The translations under genes and the position numbers were made by a program. DNA of 64,000 nt from Gambelia wislizenii (taxonomy: Eukaryota > Chordata > Lepidosauria > Squamata > Crotaphytidae), in NCBI GenBank assembly GCA_030847615.1, contig JAUMIR010000003.1, positions 334,433,756 to 334,497,755 on the forward strand, read 5' to 3'. The notes under the pieces were generated by a model. The model searched no databases. It saw only the letters and a program-made list of their open reading frames with translations, and was not told the origin of the DNA. Every line of letters begins with the position of its first letter. The first letter of the stretch is position 1. Below, piece after piece: positions 42,441 through 53,207 of this stretch.

Positions 42441-43637
42441 CTTTCCAGTTCTTAGGTTAACCAGCAGTCTACCAAAAACAAGATATGAATGTCAGTAGTG
42501 TTTGCTTTTTAAATGGATGCTTTTTTTAGCCCAGAGTAGATACTAAACATGTATGTTGGACTCTTGATTTTTACTCCTATAGAACTGGGGTGGGTGGACT
42601 TTAGGGTTGCAGAATTCATTTTGTTTTGTAGTGTACCCTTGATCTCTGAGAGCTGGCATGCATATAAAGATGGGAAAGGGCATCTATGAATGCATATTTA
42701 TCCCGCGATCCATTTTCTTTACTGAGCATACAATGTCCAAGTGTAGGATACATGTGTGGTGTTGCCTTATTTTTGTACTTTCTGTCTTTTTTGGGAGGAG
42801 CTTGAATAGTTTCTCCTCATTCAGTGAGCATCACTCTAACAAAGTTTTTGAAAATTATCCAAATGTTTCTTTTCAGAAGAAATAAACATTTTGACTTGAA
42901 TGCCTTGATGTTTAGGGATATTTTTCCAGTAAAACTGTACAATATGTGTTTCCTAGATATAATGTTTCTCCATAATCTATTGCTGCAAAAAATCCACAGT
43001 CATAAAATGAATTTTGTTCAGCCCAAGAGACTGGATTCTGTTCCATCATATGTTGACCTGTTGAGGCTTGTTCAAAAGCAACCCATGCATTCCCATTTCA
43101 TCCCAAGGCTGTTGCCGCAATACTTTCATCTCACATCATTGGGATGCAGTACACTGCAGTAAAATCAGATCCCTTGTGTGCCTGGCAAACACATTACTAT
43201 TCTGTAAATTCATACTTTTTAAAATGTCAGGCATATTCAATTTGGTTTTTAATATATATTATAATTTACTTGATGGGTTTCTCTTCTCACCCTACACTTT
43301 AAATATCTTTGAATATATTTTAAGCGAAGAGACCAAATGAGATTGATTAGTGTCCCACAGAATAACTAGGCTTTACATTCTCTCTGTCACATCCTTGCTC
43401 ATATTTTAGCCTTTGCTGCAAAATATGTTGTGTTGGTAGCTAGAGAGCAGAGCATTCTCTGCAGTTTTTGACTTCTGTCCCCCTGGTCTCTTTAAATGAG
43501 CTTTACTGGTAAACAGGATACAGTGGATCATTACTAAAGTTCCGGGCAAGAAACTTCCATCTGTCATGAACTCCCTTTTCTTTGAGCATTTCTGACTATG
43601 GGTCACCTAGTATTTTTCCTTAAGTGTAGTAAAATCA
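42441..43637. other. No feature recognised
   Basis: AT-rich sequence. Overlapping ORFs at 42.66-43.34 kb show no recognised domain. Confidence 0.5.
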
Positions 43638-44270
43638 GGGGCTCATCTGTATGAGGCAATAAAATGTGGGCTGATGTGCACTAACACCAATTTGCAACAG
43701 CTTTCATTTTTCTCCACATTTCCCCCCCAAGATTGCAGGCATGTAAAGCCATACGTGTTTGTTGTTCAAACGGGCATGCCTGCGAATCAAGATGGCAGGC
43801 TTGAGTGAATTATTTGTGTTTTTATTATCATCAGTTGCTGCCGTTGAACAGTATTTTTTAAAAAGTAAATCCAAGGTGTGGAAGTGTGATCTTCCACTTA
43901 AAATAAATGGGGGTGGGGAGACTGTTTCGTCTTTTGAACGCTATGGTGAAAATCCAACATGACAGTTCTGTGCACTTGTCTTGCTTGCAAACTCTGCCCC
44001 CTGCACACATCCGACCAATCAACTTTCCACTTCTGCTCTTATTGAAAATGTGCAGCAAAGTGAACAGTTGTCCCAACGAGCAGGATTGTGCCTTTCCTTC
44101 AGAGCTTTTTAAAAAAATACAGAAAAGCTGCAAAGGCTTTTCCTGCAGAGTATTTGGAGTTTTTGTCCCTCTCCTTCTGAATACAGTGGATTGATGTGGG
44201 ATCCCATTTACACAAAATAATGTCTCCTCAAATTCTATGAGGAGTATTATTTTGCTGTTTAGACAACCCC
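43638..44270. mobile_element. Family-2 MITE, copy 4, 633 bp
   Basis: It begins GGGGCTCATCTGTATGAGG and ends CTGTTTAGACAACCCC. It is collinear with 19.4-20.1 kb over its full length (for example CAACAGCTTTCATTTTTC, GAATCAAGATGGCAGG, CCGACCAATCAACTTTCC). Confidence 0.7.
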
Positions 44271-44818
44271 CACCTTTCTTAAACTCCAGAGTATGTATCT
44301 AACTACCTTTGGCTTTTCCTTTCCTCTGTATAACAACTTCCAAGAGGATACAATCACTCCCACCTAAGGTTCTGATGAACCTTGCTTCATGAATATATTG
44401 AATAAAAACATTACCAGAGCTCTCTTATCTACATGGCTTCTATTCCCTCTGAACTGCTAAAACCCTGTTTCCCCTGACAAGATATACAAGTGAACACTAA
44501 CCACTTCCTTCTGCCTTCTGTGCACTTGTCTTGCTTGTTTTTTGTTCCCATGCACTGGCATGTCCATTTAGGGTCCTTTGTACCTGGGATTAAATAACAG
44601 ACCTGCTCTTCCAAGCCTCTGCTAATGATGAACTGTTAATGATGATCAGTAATCACAATCAACTGGTGGTAACAAAAATGAAGTCTCAAACCGTTGGCCA
44701 GCACTTCATCTACTGTTTACATGCTCTTATGGACCTCTGAGTTCTCTCAACATGCAGTGATGCATAGTAGAAAAAGCATGTGATTAAATGATGTGAATAA
44801 TTAATTCTTCATACTTCA
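44271..44818. other. No feature recognised
   Basis: No coding or repeat signature found. Confidence 0.5.
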
Positions 44819-45107
44819 TGTATGCCCTATAAGGAGCGGCTTAGGGAGCTGGGGATGTTTAGCTTGGAGAAGAGAAAGTTAAGAGGTGACACAACAGTCA
44901 TGTTTAAATATTTGAAAAGATGTCATATTGAAGATGGAACGAGCTTGTTTCCTGTTTCTCCAGAGACAAGGACATGGAGCAATGGATTCAAATTACAGAA
45001 AAAGAGATTCCACCTAAACATTAAGAAGTACTTTCTGAAGGTAAGAGCTATTCAACAGTGGAGTGCACTGCCTCAGAATGTGGTGGAGTCCCCTTTGGAG
45101 AAGCTAT
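44819..45107 (+). pseudogene. CR1 ORF2 C-terminal fragment, truncated both ends
   Basis: The frame reads MPYKERLRELGMFSLEKRKL, LRGDTTVMFKYLKRC, RFHLNIKKYFLKVRAIQQW. The 3' UTR and ATTCTATG tail are missing. The CR1 sequence stops at about 45100, shortly before the GC-rich DIRS element. Confidence 0.85.
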
Positions 45108-45307
45108 GCTACTTCAGTCATTTTCTTCCAGGGGGTCCACAGAGAATTGTAGTGATGTGTGGAAACTCCTACAGTTGCTGAAAGAAAGTAGGCTGCCCGA
45201 CTTACCTGCAGCCTCCTTTGCAGCTGGTGATGCCCCCTTCCCCCCCCGGACCCACTGCATGGCAGGCATGGGCGCTGCCATGTCTGCTGATGTCTTCTTC
45301 GGCAGCC

Positions 45308-45362
45308 TCAGCCAATCAGAATAGCCACTCCTGGAAGGCCACTGATTGGCTGAAGGGCGGGG
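45308..45362 (+). promoter_or_regulatory. CCAAT/GC-box cluster at head of DIRS element
   Basis: CCAAT at 45312-45316, an inverted CCAAT (ATTGG) at 45345-45349 and GGGCGGGG at 45355-45362 lie within 55 bp. They are known NF-Y and Sp1-type boxes. The position ahead of the coding region suggests the element's own promoter; this is inference. Confidence 0.45.
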
Positions 45363-45899
45363 TTAGTCCCCAATGCGGTCTGACAGCTGGGAATTTCACG
45401 GACCCAGCCAGTTGGCTCTTGCGAGCCATAGAGAACAGAGCTCTCCGGAGAGCTCCAAGAAGAGGCAACGTGGAGCCGAGGAGTGGTGAACGGTGGCGGA
45501 AGTCAACCGGCAATCGGCACGCAGCCTGGCGGGTGGCAGGCAAACAAGGCTGGGCAGCGGACGGCGGATGACAAGCAGCAGAGGCGGCGGTCGACGGCCA
45601 ACGGGATCAAGTAGGCAATCCGGTGAGTGGGAGGCAGCCACGGCAGAGGCGGTGGCCAGCAGCCACAGGTGGCAGGTGGCCCGGTAGTCGGCTGGGCTAC
45701 CAAAGCCAACAGTGAGGCTGGCGGCAGGCAGAGGCGACCCTGAAGGGATCAATAGGGCTCAGGCCCAGCCTCCAAGGAGGGCGAGTGGGAGTGGCTAGCC
45801 CAGGGGGAGACCAGTGAAGGTGGCCATTGGTAGTGACCCACCTAGGGTCAGGGCACAGCAGCATTTATTGGGCTGTACGGGGAAGTCCATAGGCATGCC

Positions 45900-46330
45900 C
45901 AGGCAACAGGCTCCAGGGCATTCGGGTCTGAGCCTTGGGGAGGGAGGTTGATAGGCAACCCACCTTATAGGGTGGACAAGCCTAGGAGGAGGGCTGGCAG
46001 CCCGGTTTTGGGGGCAGGCAAGCCCACGGGCAGGGCAGGAGGGGTTCCCACCTGGGGGAACACCTTGCAAGGGGGGGGGCATTCAAACCCCCGAGGGGCA
46101 GACAAGCCAGGAAAGGCCCCAGGAGGCAGGCAGGGGGTTCCCAAGCCGGGGGAAAACCACCCAAACAAGGGGCATTCCAGTCCACAGCGGACAAACCAAG
46201 GCGGGGCGGACAAGCCTAGGGAGAGGTGGCGTTATAGCCCAGCAGTATCTGGGCAGCTGCAGGCTAAGCTGGCATGTTGGCTCAGGAACGCAAAGGGCAG
46301 ATAAGCCAGGTTGTGAGCGGACAAGCCAGG
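45900..46330 (+). repeat. Degenerate GGACAAGCC repeats in DIRS leader
   Basis: At least six variants of G(C/T)GGACAAGCC(T/A)(A)GG are spaced irregularly between 45.97 and 46.34 kb. Several overlapping ORFs here reflect GC-rich repeats, not genes. Confidence 0.6.
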
Positions 46331-46401
46331 AACGCTGAAATCACTGCCAGGCCTATTAGGCCTGAATTCGAAAGGGCTGAAATCACTTTTGTACATACAC
46401 C

Positions 46402-47780
46402 ATGCCACCTAAGAAAAGGGCCCTGCGTAGCAGGCTGGTGATGCAGGCTCAGTCCGGCAGGACACCCAAGTCATGGGCTGCTTTGGCACCATGGGTACGG
46501 GGAGCGAAGGCCTCACATGGGGCGGCGAGTAATCCTGAGGCAGGGCAAGATCTCCTGACTGGTACGGTGCCCCCAACCTACAGGAGCTGACCCGGATGTT
46601 CACACTCCTGGCCGAACAGGTCAGTGAGCTAAGGTCCAGAAGGGAATCTGTGGCCGAGGCCAGCGCACTTGACCAGAGGTCCGAAGCTGGCACCAATACT
46701 GGAGCACAGTCTCAGGCCATGGAGGAGGCTTCTCAACAGTCAGCCTGGACAGCAGGACATTCGAGGAGGTATCGATCCCCTTCACAGAGCAGCATCAGCA
46801 TTGTGTCATCAGCAGGATCCTTCCCAGAACAGGGGAGCAATACATCGGGGAGAAAAGGCTGAAAGGGGGGAAAGCAGGACAAGAAGAGAAGGCACTCCAA
46901 GCATGGGAGAAAGAGGGACTCAGACAGCTAAGGATCTTCGGGTGAGTCCTCTGATGATGAGCTTGATCAGGTGGGGTACTGGAAGATAGCCGCTTTGGTC
47001 CCTGGGCTGCCTTCCTGAGCTATTAGGGCATGGACTCCCCCTGAGCCAGCTGCCTCAGGCCCCTCCAGGGCCTGGTGGAATGGGGCTGCAAGGCCTGGGT
47101 CCCCCACCCTCAGCTTGTTCCAGGATCATGAGGATCCTCCGGGAATCCACCTGGACAAGAAGACCCATGATAATATCCTCAAAGGATATTACGTGGACGT
47201 CTTCTCTTTGCTGAAACCCGAGGGGGAGGTGGGCAGCACTCCTAAGACAGATAAATCCATGGAAAAAAGCAAACCCGACCCTGTGGAATGCACATTTCCC
47301 AATTGGTTGTGTGGGTATACTGTCTTTATGGGTGTAGTAGGCTTGGCTTACCCAGAGAGAGTATGGCATCTGGCTAACCATCTGGGCAATGTTCTTAAGG
47401 CCAGGACCCTTGTGGGCAAGTCGGCAGCCATTGAATATGACACCGCCTTCCACAAAAAGGCTTCTCCAAGCTGTGGCTGGTCATTGTAGGCTCCCACATA
47501 AAAGGGAAGTCAGAGGCGGCCAAGACATCTTGCAAAAGGGACCCCAGCGACTCGTTTGCTGGGTGTACAATGGAGGCAAGTGTCTACAGGCCCGCTGCAA
47601 GTTCGAGCATTATTGCGAGAACTACTACGGTTCCCATCCTAGAACCATCTGTTCCCACCCTGGCTCCAGCTTGGCCTCCCAGCCCTTTTGCTCGGGACGC
47701 CCTGCTTCCTCCGGCTCCAAGAAGGAAGCAGGGTCAGGGAGCAGCGCTGGACAGGAAAATAGCAAACATTAAGGTCAGGC
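46402..47780 (+). pseudogene. DIRS gag-like protein remnant
   Basis: It begins MPPKKRALRSRLVMQ in one frame, shifts near 46590, and continues with a Ser/Arg/Lys-rich stretch (RRYRSPSQSSISI) containing several stops. A more conserved segment at 47115-47489 follows (DKKTHDNILKGYYVDVFSL, CTFPNWLCGYTVFMG, HLGNVLKARTLVGKSAA). After another shift, 47557-47610 encodes a CX7CX4CX3H zinc-binding-type motif (CWVYNGGKC..C..H), typical of DIRS gag C-termini. Gag packages the RNA. The start codon is supported by the MPPKK basic N-terminus but the 5' leader is uncertain. Confidence 0.7.
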
Positions 47781-48590
47781 AAGGGGCAGGCAGCATGGCA
47801 TTCACACCGGTGAGGCTTCAGGCCTTGCTTCCCCTCCTGGATCTCTACCCCAATAGGCAGGCGGCTGCATACATAAGGGACGGGTTTTCTAAGGGTTTTA
47901 GGATCCCCGTCATGGTCCCTAGTCTGGCATCTGAGTTTGGCAACCTTAAGCCAGCCTCGGAGCTGACTGAGGTAGTGGCGGCCAAAACTGCAAAGAAATG
48001 CGTGGCAGGAAGGGTGGCGGGCCCCTTCCTCACCCCTCCCATGGAGAACCTCAGGGTCTCCCTGCTTGGTGTGGTACCTAAGAAGGCACCGGGCAAGTAG
48101 CCACTTATTCACCACCTTTCCTACTGAAAAGGGGCATCGTTCAATGACGCCATACCCCCTGAGCTTTGCTTGGTGCGGTACAAGTCATTTGATTAGGCTG
48201 TAAAATTGGTCAGAGCCTGCGGCCCCGGCACCCTTATGGTAAAATGTGACATCCAGTCCACATTCCGGCTGCTCCCGGTGCACCCGGAGGACCACTGTCT
48301 GTTGGGTTTTAAGTTCTAAGGACAGTGGTACTATGATATAGCTCTGCCAATGGGGTGCTCTATTAGCTGTTTTGCCTTCGAGGCCTTTAGCACCTTCCTT
48401 GAGTGGGCCCTGCACCACCGGTCTGGTTCCTCTTTTGTTACTCACTATCTAGATTACTTCCTCATGATAGGGCCTGCCGGGGGATCGGAGTGCGGATTTC
48501 TTCTCGTCTTTCCAGGAATTGGCAGGCGAGCGGGGCATCCCCTTGGCACCAGACAAAACAGTGGGGCCGTCCTGCAGCATGAACTTATTT
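47780..48590 (+). pseudogene. DIRS reverse transcriptase remnant
   Basis: The frame to 48100 gives TPVRLQALLPLLDLYPNR, a proline/leucine-rich entry typical of DIRS pol, then AGPFLTPPMENLRVS and GVVPKK. After a frame break, LMVKCDIQSTFRLLPVHPED (palm motif with its Asp, near 48248) and YYDIALPMGCSISCFAFEAF follow. The catalytic block reads HYLDYFLMIG (YLDY at 48446-48457), where YLDD is expected: the second catalytic Asp is Tyr (TAC). Stops occur near 48098, 48124 and 48193. It is inactive. Confidence 0.8.
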
Positions 48591-49345
48591 GGAGATCATG
48601 CTGGACTCTGCTGCAGAAGTATTGTCCCTACCGGAAGTTAAGCTGGAGGCGATCAAGCAGAAGCTGCAGCACCTTCAGGACAAGGACAAGGCCACCCTGA
48701 GGGAGGTGCAGTCTTTGCTGGGCCATCTTAACTTTGCATGTAGGGCTGTGGCCCCTGGCAGGACCTTCTGCAGCAGATTGGTCAAGATCACCATTGGCAT
48801 CCGGTCCCCACATCACCGCATTCGGCTAACAAAGGGGTAAAAGAGGATTTGGGGATATGGCTTAGGTTCCTGGAGGGGTACAATGGTGTGACATTCTGGC
48901 AAGGGGAAGCGGTGCCCAGGTCAGGGCTGTAGGTCCAATCAGACGCAGTGGGGGGGGGTTGAGTTTGGAATTGACTACAATAGGCATTGCTGCACGCAGC
49001 CTTGGCCTCCTGAATGGAGGGAGTCTGATGTTATCTGTGACTTAACTTTACTCAAGTTTTTTTCCTATATTAGTAGCTGTCTACCTTTGGAGAGACGAGT
49101 TCCATGACAAGTGGGTTTGCTTCTGGTGTGACAACCAGGCGGTGGTCCGAATCATTAACAAACAGTCTTCCAAGTCTGACAGGGTCATGCGACTTGTCAG
49201 GGAGTTCGTTCTGGTCTGCCTGGCAGCCAACATTTCTTTCACGGCGCACCATGTCCCGGGTGTGGATAATATAATCGCAAATGCATTGTCTCGATTCGAG
49301 GATGGCAGGTTTCAGGAGTTGGCTCCAGAGGCAGATTCGATGCCA
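48589..49345 (+). pseudogene. DIRS RT connection and RNase H remnant
   Basis: KLQHLQDKDKATLREVQSLL then GHLNFACRAVAPGR is the connection region; HHRIRLTKG ends at a stop near 48838. Downstream, KWVCFWCDNQAVVRIINKQS carries the RNase H Asp (DNQAVV). HHVPGVDNIIANALSRF has Asn where Asp is usual in IADALSR. RNase H would remove the RNA template during cDNA synthesis. Two catalytic-region changes and several stops make it inactive. Confidence 0.75.
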
Positions 49346-49399
49346 GTTACGTTCCCGATCGAGCTTTGGCACCTTGGGAAGGAACGGTGTTCTGGGGGG

Positions 49400-50237
49400 T
49401 ATTCCACTCCCTGGTACCCTCCACCCAGCCAGTTACTCAAGGGCAGTGCGGCAGTTCTACAGCTTCAGACAGCAGCATGGTTACGGGAACTCCTGGCCAA
49501 CCTCGGAACATGAAGTTCTCCATTACATTGTGACGTTGGAAGAAAGGTGCTTGGCACCCAGGACCATATTGCTTCAACTGGTGGCCATCACCTCCTTCAG
49601 TAAAGTGGCTGGGCAAGGCGATCCCTGCACTGCGTTTTTAGTATGCAAGATGGTCGAGGAATGGTGTCGCATGGAAGGAGGCAGGTAGGACACCCGCAGA
49701 CCAGTTTCCTATGCACTGCTATGCAGCATGATGGCATCCCTTCCTACAGTATGCCCATCCAGGTATGAAGCTTTATTCTTTTGCTCTGCCTTTGCTGTTG
49801 CTTTCTTCGCAGCATTACATGTTGAGGAACTGGTCTGCAGCTCCAAGGCAGATCAATCCAATCGGGCACTACAACAGAAGGACATAGTGCTGAGGGAGGA
49901 GGTCCTACAGCTACAAATCCAACAGTCCAAGAATGACCAGCGCGGAAAAGGGGCCTGCCTTTGACTGAGGATGCTCGGTGAGTCACCAGCCTGCCCGGTG
50001 CATCTCATGAAGCATTACCTAAGGCGACGTCCAGAAGGCCGTGGGCCTCTGTTCATCCACAAGGACCTTTCTCACGTAACACGCTTCCAGTTTGTCAGCG
50101 TACGGCGAGCAATTGGTGCAGCAACTACAGCGGTGACAGAGGGCATGGTGGCATTGGATATCCAGCACCTGGGAAGGTGGCGGTCCAGGGCTTACACCGC
50201 TTACATCCATCCAGAACTCGATCTACTCCTCGGTTAG
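49400..50237 (+). pseudogene. DIRS tyrosine recombinase remnant
   Basis: N-terminal SAM-like part: RAVRQFYSFRQQHGYGNSW and CLAPRTILLQLVAITSFSK, with a stop near 49688. Catalytic part: FFAALHVEELV (49803-49835), where the box-I Arg of the usual ALRVxEL is His (CAT at 49818-49820, a CpG-type change). There is a stop near 49962, then ACPVHLMKHYL, GPLFIHKD, FQFVSVRRAIGAAT and DIQHLGRWRSRAYTAYIHPE with the nucleophilic Tyr context intact. The HSFRIGAAT-type HxxR box is shortened to RRAIGAAT, so its His is lost, probably by a small deletion. Confidence 0.8.
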
Positions 50238-50464
50238 GTCCAGCATCGGGTCTCTCCAGGCAGTAGGTGTTTTCTCTTTGGCGATAGCTGCAGGGTTGGC
50301 GGAAGCCGAGCTCAGGGGAATTGGAGCTCAGATTTGTTGGCAGTGGGCATGGGTTCTGTTACCATCTGGGGGTCGGGGGGGTCTCCAGCTGGTCAAGGGG
50401 CAGGTCATGGCTGGGTCAAGTTTAAGTTTTGACAACAGAGACCCCCCCACCTCTGGGAGGGATG

Positions 50465-50680
50465 GATCACGTGATCTCATCATGTGGTCCTGGCATGTGA
50501 CTCGCCACGTGATCTGGTCATGTGGTCTGTCATGTGATTGGGGGGTCACGGGAGCCATCACGTGATCTAGTCACGTGATATGGCTGCATGACATGATCAT
50601 GTGATCTGGTCGTGTGACATGATCACATGATCGGGTCACGTGATCTGGTCATGTGACAGGGCTATGTGATCAGCCAGCAG
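50465..50680. repeat. E-box-rich minisatellite at DIRS tail
   Basis: A degenerate tandem array of about 12-20 bp units of the type CACGTGATCTGGT. In about 215 bp there are five CACGTG, about six CATGTG and one CACATG. Many units have the extended GTCACGTGAT or TCACGTGA form, which is partly palindromic. Confidence 0.85.
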
Positions 50681-50904
50681 ACGGGCTGGCAGATATAGGG
50701 TCAGCTGAGCAAAGGGGTGGTTCACCTTGCTCAGTTTAACCCATGCCCAGACCAACCACAGCAACTATCATCAAATAGAAAGTTGTGGCCTATTTCGCCA
50801 ATATCTTGTCATCTACAATATCTTGTCATCTTTATTCTTTATCTGTATTAAACTCCATTTGTGCATGTATTGTGTGCTTCATCTTTACTGGGGATAGGTG
50901 GGGC

Positions 50905-51536
50905 CTTGGTCATGGGGGTGGATATATCACTCGGCCCACAAGTAGCATATATACAGAATTCTGTGTGTGTGTGTGTGTGTGTGTGCACACGCATGTGTAT
51001 GTGTACACTCATGCATACATCATGGAGCAGATGAAAAACTAAAATGAATGGGGCCTATTCACTTCATTACTATGAAAGCAATGAAAGCCAGAATCCCAAC
51101 ATAGTTCTAGATGTTACGTGTTTGCTTGTTGCTCATTTAGAAATCATATGGAGACATTAAAGTGTTCATATTCTCCTGAAGCCACAATGGGTCAGATAAA
51201 GGTTGCAAGAAGGGCACAGAAAGAGATGTCAGGAAGAGAGAAATTAAAACTGCAAACTGTTCAATCTATAGCTCAAAGAATTTTTAGCAAGATATTCTGA
51301 TGCATCTTATTTCTACACATGACCATCCAATCACAATGGCAAGAGGAGGAACATGGGGAGTACCTGTGAAAGGGGAGTGCAAGTTGCTGTTATTTTAGTG
51401 ATTGTTTATATTGTTTATATTGTTTGTGCTAGATTTTTTCCATGTCTTTATTTAAAAAAACCCCAAAAACAGTTTCCATTCTGTAATCTCTTATAGTATC
51501 TGCATTTCCTATCCATTCTACCTTGTATTCTGGCAG
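50905..51536. other. TG microsatellite, otherwise unremarkable
   Basis: A (TG)n run lies at about 50962-50986. The rest shows no gene or named repeat. Confidence 0.7.
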
Positions 51537-52007
51537 CCATGCCCTATGAGGAGTGGCTTGGGGAGCTGGGCATGTTTAGTCTGGAGAAGAGAAGGTTGAG
51601 AGGTAACATGATAGCCATGTTTAAATATTTGAAGGGATGTCATACTGAGGATGGAGCAAGCTTGTTTTCTGCTGCTCCAGAGACTAGGACACAGATCAAT
51701 GGGTTCAAACTACAGGAAAAGAGATTCCACCTAAACATTAGGAAGTACGTCCTGACAGTAAGAGCTGTTCAGAAGTGGAATACACTGCCTGGGAGTGTGG
51801 TGGAGTCTCCTTCTTTGGAAGTTTTTAAAGAGAGCTGTTCAGAAGTGGAATACACTGCCTCAGAATGTGGCGGAGACTCCTTTTTTGGAAGTTTTAAAAC
51901 AGAGACTGGATGGCCATCTGTCGGGAATGATTTGATTGTGTATTCCTGCAGGGCAGGGGGTTGGGCTGGATGGCCTTGTGGTCTCTTCCAACTCTATGAT
52001 TCTTATG
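51537..52007 (+). pseudogene. CR1 ORF2 C-terminus and 3' UTR with internal duplication
   Basis: MPYEEWLGELGMFSLEKRRL, LRGNMIAMFKYLKGCHTEDG and RFHLNIRKYVLTVRAVQKW are standard CR1. A 70-bp tandem duplication (51761-51830 and 51831-51900, both starting AGAGCTGTTCAGAAGTGGAA) keeps both copies about 85% alike by eye. The tail GTGGTCTCTTCCAACTCTAT precedes a short GATTCTTATG. Confidence 0.88.
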
Positions 52008-52479
52008 CTTAATCCATTGTTTGTAAACTGTACCTTGAAGTCAGTATTATTTAATAGTCTGATTTCCATTGGACTTTTGTAAGCCTATTTCCCCATCTGA
52101 AGGTGGGCAGTTCTGCTTCCTTAGAAGAGTAGGAAAACATTTGAAAATTTCATGCTGGTTGGATGTAAAATGCAGACTTTACTGGCAGCAGAAAAGCAGC
52201 TGGGTCACCCAGTGAAAGTAATGAGAAAAGAAAATGAATGTAAATAATGGAGATGAATGCAACAATAATGAAAACAATTATGATTGTAATAAATGGAATA
52301 ACTAAACCAATAACCTGTAACTAAAAAAGAATCAAACAGCTAAATAAAAATAATGTTGCTTCCACACCCCAGCTGAATACAAACTTCAGAATATGGTTGT
52401 AAAAATGGCTAGAAGAAAAACGACAAGTGAATTGCAAGCTAGACCCTCATCTATTCTTTTCCTTCTGGAATATCAGTAA
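52008..52479. other. No feature recognised
   Basis: AT-rich sequence without a named repeat. Confidence 0.5.
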
Positions 52480-52552
52480 ACAAAGGGATCTTGTAGCACC
52501 TTTGAAATTAACTGGGAGAAAGAAAATACTAGAATAAACTTTAGTAGATTTA

Positions 52553-53149
52553 GGAGATTAGCAGATGAGTGCCTAAAAACATTATTATGGCACTATATTT
52601 GACAACATTCATGTTGTGGTACAATGGCACACATTTTTGCACGCTGCTGTGATAATGATACAAAATCACCACACGAATCCAGCAGTATGCATACTTGTGT
52701 TTCCACATTTCTCTGTGAATGAGGTTTTGGCACATCTCACAAGAAGATGCACGCATGCTAAAAAGCCCCCAAACATCAACATTAAAAAAGAGAACATTCA
52801 GAAAAGCATAGATACACATTTGGAAACTTGCAAGCAAGATGGGGAGGCTCATAAAAAGAGTGTACAGTACCTAGTTTTCCCATTCGCACCTGGAAGTGTT
52901 CTGGTAGGACCACCCATTGATGGTGGAATCATGCCAGTAGAATGGGGCACCTTTTCGCATGCATGAAAAAACAAAACACAAATCAATTTTCGACTTCACC
53001 CTGACAATAAAAAAAAAAATAAAGAGCTCCCTTGTAACAGCAGCAGGACACTTGCAGAATGCTGGGGCATGGCTTCATATGATAAGGAAGCCCTTTTGTG
53101 ATCTCATGGCATCGTTATAATGCTGTTTTTGATGCATCTGATAATCTCC
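52553..53149. mobile_element. Family-1 MITE, 597 bp, TSD TTA
   Basis: It starts GGAGATTAGCAGATGAG and ends GCATCTGATAATCTCC, with TTA at 52550-52552 and 53150-53152. Interior GCACCTGGAAGTGTTCTGG and GGGGCACCTTTTC match the copy at 58.1 kb in the same orientation. Confidence 0.85.
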
Positions 53150-53170
53150 TTAGTCTGCTTCCTCTGGCAT

Positions 53171-53207
53171 CTGAGGAAGTAGACTAAGTCTTTGAAAGTT
53201 TATGCTA
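53171..53207 (+). ncRNA. Hammerhead-ribozyme-like motif, PLE terminus
   Basis: CTGAGGA (fits CUGANGA) at 53171-53177 is followed by a GTAGAC/GTCTTT stem II with TAA loop and GAAA at 53194-53197, then GTTTATGCTAC as a very short stem III and cleavage context. An extra A after the core and mismatches suggest decay. Confidence 0.45.

Larger units (their letters stand above)
45200..50800 (+). mobile_element. DIRS-type tyrosine-recombinase retrotransposon, decayed
   Basis: About 5.6 kb of GC-rich DNA encodes, in order, a gag-like protein with a CX7CX4CX3H motif, a reverse transcriptase, an RNase H and a tyrosine recombinase. This is the gene order of DIRS elements, which integrate with a recombinase instead of an integrase. 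All parts carry stops and frameshifts. The 3' end (GTTGTGGCCTATTTC near 50.78 kb) resembles that of the minus-strand relic at 2.3 kb. Terminal repeats were not resolved, so the outer limits are estimates. Confidence 0.85.

Noticed and set aside
45218..46304. Many overlapping long ORFs on both strands of the GC-rich leader
   Set aside because: High GC lowers stop frequency; the frames lack conserved domains and contain the GGACAAGCC repeats.
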